From the NCBI GenBank assembly GCA_028690155.1, contig JAQVBU010000009.1, forward strand, positions 1-64,000: a stretch of 64,000 bases of DNA. Direction: 5' to 3'. This stretch comes from Alphaproteobacteria bacterium. Lineage in GTDB: Bacteria > Pseudomonadota > Alphaproteobacteria > UBA9219. The notes beneath the pieces were generated by a model. That model was given only the letters and a program-made list of their open reading frames with translations. It had not been told where the DNA came from and did no database searches. Below, piece by piece: positions 59,466 to 64,000 of this stretch (positions are counted from its first letter, which is position 1; each line of letters starts with the position of its first letter). The translations under genes and the position numbers were made by a program.

Positions 59466-59984
59466 TTAAAAAAAGAGAAAATCAAGACCAACTCCAAGCC
59501 CTGCAAACAAAAAAGGTGAGAAGGCAACCCTTACAATTTTGCGCCGAAAGAGCCGCATCGTCCCGATAAGAATCGTTGCCAAGACGGAACCTACCCCCCA
59601 CGCAACCGCGACGGGAAGAACGCCAAACCACGTCACAGCAAGCATGGTCCATTTGGCATCACCCATACCAAGGGCATCATAGCCAAATTTCCAGTACCAA
59701 GCAAAGTTAATCGCCCAAATAATGACACACGCAACGATGCCTAAAAGCAGATGGTGCGCTGCATTTTCCCATGAATCAGAGAAGCCAAGAACGGCGACAG
59801 AAACGAAAAGGCCAAAGAAAATCAAAGGCTCGGGAATTGTTTTGGTTAACGCATCCCTCACGGCAGATACGGCCAAGATAAAAATCACAAAAAAGGTAAC
59901 GGGCCAACATTCCTGAGGGGTTTCTGGCGCCGCCTGAATGAAAACGGCTTTAAGGCTTTCAAAAAAAGAAACCGTTGTATCCAT
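59466..59984 (-). CDS. A24-family prepilin peptidase (CpaA/TadV-like)
   Basis: A 172-residue polytopic membrane protease that cleaves leader peptides of type IV-like pilins. The two catalytic aspartates are Asp44 in VRDALTKTIPEPLI and Asp109 in GMGDAKW (GxGD motif). It is the short form without the N-terminal methylase domain, typical of CpaA/TadV. A secreted pilin-like protein is encoded 42 bases upstream on the same strand, a likely substrate. No Tad assembly genes are in the window. Confidence 0.8.
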   Translation of the reverse strand: MDTTVSFFESLKAVFIQAAPETPQECWPVTFFVIFILAVSAVRDALTKTIPEPLIFFGLFVSVAVLGFSDSWENAAHHLLLGIVACVIIWAINFAWYWKFGYDALGMGDAKWTMLAVTWFGVLPVAVAWGVGSVLATILIGTMRLFRRKIVRVAFSPFLFAGLGVGLDFLFF

Positions 59985-60026
59985 TAATCCCCCCTACTTG
60001 CGCAAAAAAGGTCATTCGCGTCCCAT

Positions 60027-60695
60027 TTAGGGGAGACAAGCCTCATTCGCCTCTCCTTGGGGAATTGTGATCCACACGACGAATTTTTGCGACGCGCCTG
60101 CCGGATTATAGACAACTTCGTGCACCGCGTCTGCGGTTGCTGTCGTATTGAATTTCGTTGCCGCGCTTGTCAGCCCTTGAACGACCGATGAAAGCGCCGG
60201 ATTTGTCGGCGCCGCCCATATACACCGTCCTCCGGACGAGCCGGCATTCATATACATCCACGCATTAAAGCCTCTTGTCGGCGGCGGCAAAAAAATGGCG
60301 CCCCACAACGACGACGAATCGGTAGGATCACACACAAGCTCGGACACAGCCGTCCCCGTTTCTTGGTCCGATACCGGGAATCCGCCCGGCGGATCGGACG
60401 GCACCGTCGATTCGGCTCCAAGCGACAGCGCCAGTTCGTATTCCATATTGCAGTGGGTAATCGTGCTTCGAATCAGATTCGCCTGAGACGCGATATCCGC
60501 CGAGATTCGGTCCACCGCCCCCGCCGTCTGGAAAAACCCCGACCCTGACGTCATAACGGAGGCGAGAAGCCCCAGCATCGCGATAACAAAAAGAATCGGG
60601 CCGATGGCGATGCCCGCATTGGGAGGAAGAAGCCCTGACGATTCTGTCCGCACCCTTTCTGGTAAAACGCCCCAACCCGAGGGTTTTTGCCGCAT
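60027..60695 (-). CDS. Pilin-like protein with one N-terminal hydrophobic segment
   Basis: A 222-residue protein starting MRQKPSGWGVLPERVRTESS, with GGAG six bases before the ATG. A short leader is followed by a single hydrophobic helix (about 27-50, AGIAIGPILFVIAMLGLLAS) and a secreted domain with four widely spaced cysteines (CNME, LVCDP, RCIW, ACLP) that could form disulfides. Glycine-, serine- and asparagine-rich stretches suit an extracellular protein. Together with the A24 peptidase gene downstream, it looks like a minor pilin or pseudopilin. A classical cleavage site is not obvious. Confidence 0.5.
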   Translation of the reverse strand: MRQKPSGWGVLPERVRTESSGLLPPNAGIAIGPILFVIAMLGLLASVMTSGSGFFQTAGAVDRISADIASQANLIRSTITHCNMEYELALSLGAESTVPSDPPGGFPVSDQETGTAVSELVCDPTDSSSLWGAIFLPPPTRGFNAWMYMNAGSSGGRCIWAAPTNPALSSVVQGLTSAATKFNTTATADAVHEVVYNPAGASQKFVVWITIPQGEANEACLP

Positions 60696-60735
60696 CCTCT
60701 TCTCCTTCACGTCCCGATTTTTAGAATTCAAAAAG

Positions 60736-60912
60736 TTAGGCAATCCCGGCCGCTTTCTTTTCCGCCAAGATATAGAGCTTTCCACAGTAAGGGCAAGAAA
60801 CGAATCCCCTAGGCCCTACTTTTAGATAAACCTTCGGATGGGGACCCTTTTTGTCGCCAACGCACGCGATCTTCGTTTGATCCACAAAAATCTTTCTCTT
60901 GACGATAGCCAT
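60736..60912 (-). CDS. CHCC zinc-finger protein
   Basis: 58 residues from the ATG giving MAIVKRKIFVDQTKIACVGD. The motif KIACVGDKKGPHPKVYLKV followed by VSCPYCGKLYIL supplies the Cys-His-Cys-Cys zinc ligands of the zf-CHCC family, related to the mitochondrial complex I subunit NDUFS6. Many alphaproteobacteria have one such protein. The role could be in complex I assembly or stability (family knowledge). It lies just upstream of the pilin-like gene on the same strand. Confidence 0.8.
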   Translation of the reverse strand: MAIVKRKIFVDQTKIACVGDKKGPHPKVYLKVGPRGFVSCPYCGKLYILAEKKAAGIA

Positions 60913-61113
60913 GGGCTTTTCCCTCCGGAACACGCCGCCATTTTACCCTGTCGCCTTGAGAAATCCAGAGCCTTCCCCAGAGCTTTCCCTTGTTAAGCCC
61001 ATACATAAAAAGGCGTTCATAACCCTTTGTGCCGCGATACGTTTCAAGGAATATTTGCGATCCCTCAAGAAGTCGTGGCATGATGCCGCCTCTTTTAAAA
61101 ATGGTTTTTTGTC

Positions 61114-62094
61114 ATGTCTTCCTCTTTGTCTTTCAAAGATCTTATCGATATGGCGCCCGATAACGCTATCGAGGTGGTCCAACTCGGAAAGACGTATTTC
61201 TCCAAGAAGGGCACACCGACTAAAGAAGCCCTTAAAGAGGTCAGCCTAACTATTCCTCGGGGCTGCATATTCGGACTTCTTGGCCCAAACGGTGCCGGGA
61301 AATCGACTCTCATCAACATCCTCGCCGGCTTGGTTCTGAAAACCTCCGGAACAGCAAGAATATGGGGCTACGACGTTAATGACGCGCCACGCATGGCGCG
61401 CTCGGCCATCGGCGTTGTCCCGCAGGAACTGAACCTTGACGCTTTCTTCTCCCCCCGCGAGATTCTGGACCTGCAAGCCGGCCTTTACGGCGTCCCCAAA
61501 AAAGAACGCCGCACCGACGAGCTCCTCGACATCGTCGGCCTGTCCGATCAGGCGGGCGTCAACGCAAGGGCGCTTTCAGGCGGCATGCGCCGCCGCCTGA
61601 TGATCGCCAAGGCCTTGGCCCATTCGCCGCCCGTCCTCATTCTGGACGAGCCTACCGCAGGCGTCGATATCGAACTCCGCCGGTCCCTGTGGTCCTATGT
61701 CCGGAAACTCAACGAGCGCGGCACGACGATCCTGCTGACGACCCACTACCTCGAAGAGGCGCAGGAGCTTTGCGACCGCATTGCCATCATTGACCGCGGA
61801 ACCGTTGTCGCCAATGACACAAAAGAAGCTCTTCTGCAAAAGATCGACAGCAAACGGCTAACGATCCTTGTCGACCATGATATTCGTGCTGTTCCCGAAA
61901 ACATGCGGGCACAGGGATGGGCCTATGTGGACGCTCGGCGAATGACTATCGTTTATCGCCCCAGCCAGACCAACGCCTCCGCTCTGCTTCGCCTGCCCCA
62001 AATGAACGGTTTTGGCCTTGTCGACATCTTTACCGAGGAAACGACCGTCGAAGATGTCTTTCTTCAGTTAACCCAAAAGGAACAACGTTCATAA
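61114..62094 (+). CDS. ABC transporter ATP-binding protein
   Basis: A 326-residue ATPase subunit. Walker A GPNGAGKS is at 57-64; the signature LSGGMRRRLMIAKALAHSP and Walker B VLILDEPTAGVDIE follow, and the switch His is in LLTTHYLEEAQELCD. The pattern is that of the DrrA/NodI/CcmA-like exporters. A C-terminal extension (about 240-326) is typical of that group. No permease gene accompanies it: a terminator and the convergent pal gene come next. The partner is either outside the window or encoded elsewhere. Confidence 0.88.
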   Translation: MSSSLSFKDLIDMAPDNAIEVVQLGKTYFSKKGTPTKEALKEVSLTIPRGCIFGLLGPNGAGKSTLINILAGLVLKTSGTARIWGYDVNDAPRMARSAIGVVPQELNLDAFFSPREILDLQAGLYGVPKKERRTDELLDIVGLSDQAGVNARALSGGMRRRLMIAKALAHSPPVLILDEPTAGVDIELRRSLWSYVRKLNERGTTILLTTHYLEEAQELCDRIAIIDRGTVVANDTKEALLQKIDSKRLTILVDHDIRAVPENMRAQGWAYVDARRMTIVYRPSQTNASALLRLPQMNGFGLVDIFTEETTVEDVFLQLTQKEQRS

Positions 62095-62130
62095 AAAAAG
62101 GGCTCGCCGGAAACGGCGAGCCCTTTTAAG
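62092..62130. terminator. Bidirectional terminator between ABC gene and pal
   Basis: A perfect ten-pair stem, GGGCTCGCCG with CGGCGAGCCC, with a GAAA tetraloop (62110-62113). It is flanked by an A run on the left and TTTT on the right, so it can stop transcripts from both the ABC ATPase gene and pal. Confidence 0.85.
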
Positions 62131-62142
62131 AAGCATCCGTCA

Positions 62143-62664
62143 CTATTGCTGCGTCACAACGGTTACAGCACGGCGATTCTGCGCCCAAGCGGCTTCATTA
62201 TTGCCCACCACGGCGGGCCGCTCTTTCCCATAGCTAACCGTCTTGATACGCGATGCGTTAATACCCCCCGCAATCAAGTAGTTCTTGGCGGCCGTCGCAC
62301 GACGTTCACCCAGAGCAAGGTTATATTCTCGCGTGCCGCGTTCGTCCGCATGACCTTCAATGACGACGTTCGCGTCGGCGTAACGCTTGAGCCATGTCGC
62401 TTGACGATCAAGCGTCGCCTGAGCCTGAGAACTCAGATCCGACTTGTCGAAGGCAAAAAAGACGCGGTCGCCCACATTGACCACCATGTCTTCCTGCGTG
62501 CCAAGACGCGCTGTGCTCGCGGTATTCGGTTCGGCTATCCGCCCCATACTGCCGATCGTCCCGGCGCTGCCGTGCGCACCGCCTTCTCCTTCATTCACGC
62601 CGACCGTATCGCAAGCCGACACAAAAACTAGCGCTGCCGTAAGGCACAAAAACTTTTTAAACAT
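62143..62664 (-). CDS. pal: Peptidoglycan-associated lipoprotein Pal
   Basis: A 173-residue outer-membrane lipoprotein of the Tol-Pal system, which holds the outer membrane to the wall during division. The lipobox LVFVSAC places Cys18 as the lipidated residue. A flexible glycine-rich linker follows, then an OmpA-like domain with NVVIEGHADERGTREYNLAL, the peptidoglycan-binding motif. The usual upstream tolB is not in the next 230 bases; instead there is a gap and an RHH protein gene. pal is thus separated from tolB, or the cluster was broken. Confidence 0.94.
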   Translation of the reverse strand: MFKKFLCLTAALVFVSACDTVGVNEGEGGAHGSAGTIGSMGRIAEPNTASTARLGTQEDMVVNVGDRVFFAFDKSDLSSQAQATLDRQATWLKRYADANVVIEGHADERGTREYNLALGERRATAAKNYLIAGGINASRIKTVSYGKERPAVVGNNEAAWAQNRRAVTVVTQQ

Positions 62665-62895
62665 CGTCTTCCCCTTTCAGGAAACTCTGGCGAGACAGCG
62701 AAAAGCCCTTGCCGAGATGATTTGAGAACGAAACCGCGCCCTGATCTTTTCCTTCGTGCCAAGAAAGAATCCGGACATAAAATAGGGTAGTCGTCTGCGG
62801 CACGTGAATCAAGCCTGAATGATCCACAAAAGAAACGGCACCTACGGCTTGCAAAAAAGTCGTTTTTAGCGAAACCAATCTGGTTAACCGTCCGG

Positions 62896-63297
62896 TTAGG
62901 CAAAGCTTGTCTTCGTCAGAGTCGCGGTTAAGCGTTGCTCATAAGGAGACCGCGGCCCCATACACAAGCCCAATGTTAAACCGTAGCCGTGACCGGCCTT
63001 TGCATGCCCCTCTTCCGTTGCCGCCAAACGGTAATACCTCATCACAAAAACGCGGATCGCCGCCGTCAATGATGTTTCTTCAAGCTTTTGCAGCGATACC
63101 GTTGTGCATATTTGATGAATCGTCGAACGTTCGCGCTGACAAATTTCACGCAGACCGTCCCACATTTCCGGCTCAAGACGAACGCTCGTCCGTCGACCGG
63201 AAACCACAACGTTCCGACTAACCAACGTGCTGCGAAGACGTTCCTTTTTTATCTCGGGCGCCCCAACTCTTTCCTGTATGATTTCGGTTCCCAGCAT
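62896..63297 (-). CDS. Ribbon-helix-helix (RHH_4) protein
   Basis: 133 residues from the ATG giving MLGTEIIQERVGAPEIKKER, with GAGG six bases upstream. SRNVVVSGRRTSVRLEPEMWDGL and ICQRERSTIHQICTTVSLQ form the ribbon-helix-helix pattern of the RHH_4 family, common in Rhodospirillales. SLTAAIRVFVMRYYRLAATEEGH is the C-terminal helix. Such proteins are presumed DNA-binding regulators. The frame extends upstream without a ribosome site. The last 25 residues are basic and variable. Confidence 0.7.
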   Translation of the reverse strand: MLGTEIIQERVGAPEIKKERLRSTLVSRNVVVSGRRTSVRLEPEMWDGLREICQRERSTIHQICTTVSLQKLEETSLTAAIRVFVMRYYRLAATEEGHAKAGHGYGLTLGLCMGPRSPYEQRLTATLTKTSFA

Positions 63298-63479
63298 GGC
63301 AAGCCTCGTTGTTATGTTAAGCTTTATTAAAGGGGGTACATACAGAACATATGCACTCATAGGTTGCATGATGACACACGCTCGCAACTCTTACAAGATG
63401 CTTGTGTATTTTTTCCTTATTGCCTATGGGGCGCACAACAAAGGAAAAACTCTATATCCTATTGTTTTTCTTTAAATTT

Positions 63480-63971
63480 TTATGTGTCCGCGCGACAAAA
63501 TCTTAACGCATCGAGTGCATTCTGGAGGATGTAGGCCGCCGCCATTTTATCCACAACCTCCCCACGCCTTTTGCGGCTCATGTCCCCTTCAATCAAAAAT
63601 CTCTCGACCGCCGCCGTTGATAATCTTTCGTCCCAAAAGGCGACCGACAAATCATCGCGCGGTAAAAGGCCGGGCTTTGAGAGATTATGCACAAACGTCC
63701 GCACGGCCTGGGCTGTTGGGCCTTCGGTACCGTCCATGTTTTTGGGCAATCCCAGTACAACGCCGCCGATTTTGCGTTCGGTTATAATGGCGGCCAAGGC
63801 CTCAGCATCCGCCGCAAACTTCTTTCTGACCAGCGACACAAGCGGCGAGGCCACACAAAGACCTGGGTCGGACACGGCCACACCGATCACTTTGCGGCCG
63901 TAGTCGAGCCCCAACAAGCATTCCCCTTTTCCCAATAAAGCGGGTATCTCGGACAGGTTGCGAACGATCAT
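63480..63971 (-). CDS. ruvX: Putative pre-16S rRNA nuclease RuvX (YqgF)
   Basis: A 163-residue RNase H-fold nuclease thought to process the 5' end of 16S rRNA. LLGLDYGRKVIGVAVSD holds the first acidic residue. IGGVVLGLPKNMDGTEGP, VAFWDERLSTAAVERFL and VDKMAAAYILQNALD are the later family motifs, with the DxxAA catalytic end. The length is normal. Upstream sequence runs to the window edge. Confidence 0.93.
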   Translation of the reverse strand: MIVRNLSEIPALLGKGECLLGLDYGRKVIGVAVSDPGLCVASPLVSLVRKKFAADAEALAAIITERKIGGVVLGLPKNMDGTEGPTAQAVRTFVHNLSKPGLLPRDDLSVAFWDERLSTAAVERFLIEGDMSRKRRGEVVDKMAAAYILQNALDALRFCRADT

Positions 63972-64000
63972 AATGGGTGATACTGATAGCGTGTTCGTCG

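Overview
The window looks like a chromosomal segment of an alphaproteobacterium with moderate G+C. The evidence is the gene set and its order: amgK-murU-addB-addA, lptF-lptG, bamA/skp, trigger factor, mnmE, ornithine decarboxylase with homospermidine synthase, a DUF6489-type protein, a CHCC zinc-finger protein, an RHH_4-type protein and a split IS3-family remnant. The organism is flagellated and chemotactic. Its class III ribonucleotide reductase sits behind an FNR-like box and paired NrdR-like boxes, so it probably grows without oxygen at times. I cannot fix the order or genus.

Layout. 1-4.0 kb: 3' part of a copper-type P-ATPase, a VOC protein and a divergent glucokinase-family protein. 4.0-7.0 kb: an accessory locus with two small co-transcribed genes on the minus strand, and divergently an XRE regulator with a PLD/TrmB-like sensor domain. 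The regulator overlaps by ATGA with a gene that carries the catalytic signature of a tRNA-dependent cyclodipeptide synthase (XYP type). 7.2-10.5 kb: a compact three-gene minus-strand cassette, J-domain/kinase-like protein, vWA protein and a PurA-like ligase that has lost its aspartate-binding loop. These two loci are the best candidates for something undescribed.

10.5-15.9 kb: a decay-prone accessory stretch around tRNA-Leu(UAG). It holds a broken GT2 glycosyltransferase, a putative methyltransferase, an S74 chaperone fragment cut by an internally deleted IS3-type element, a PLD/cardiolipin-synthase-like gene and a truncated DUF5343 gene.

15.9-25.5 kb: tig, dsbB, then flgE-flgK-flgL behind a sigma-54-type promoter, a methyltransferase-regulatory-domain protein and a TPR-glycosyltransferase, perhaps for flagellar modification. 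25.5-29.7 kb (minus): bamA-hom-skp, with a homoserine dehydrogenase inside the outer-membrane assembly cluster. 29.8-37.8 kb: amgK-murU-addB-addA with overlapping starts and stops (peptidoglycan recycling and double-strand-break repair). 37.9-45 kb: a dienelactone-hydrolase-like protein without its nucleophile, DUF6489, GNAT, MutT, the lptF-lptG-LpxH-like operon (minus), and pepA-holC. 45-54.5 kb: chemoreceptor, AraC regulator, queF, the homospermidine pathway, a DUF4743-Nudix protein, a small hypothetical protein and mnmE. 54.6-64 kb: glycine-zipper lipoprotein, M20 peptidase, nrdD-nrdG, a pilin-like protein with an A24 peptidase, CHCC zinc finger, ABC ATPase, pal, RHH protein and ruvX.

All function calls come from reading motifs by eye. 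No database search was run, and promoter and terminator calls are predictions.
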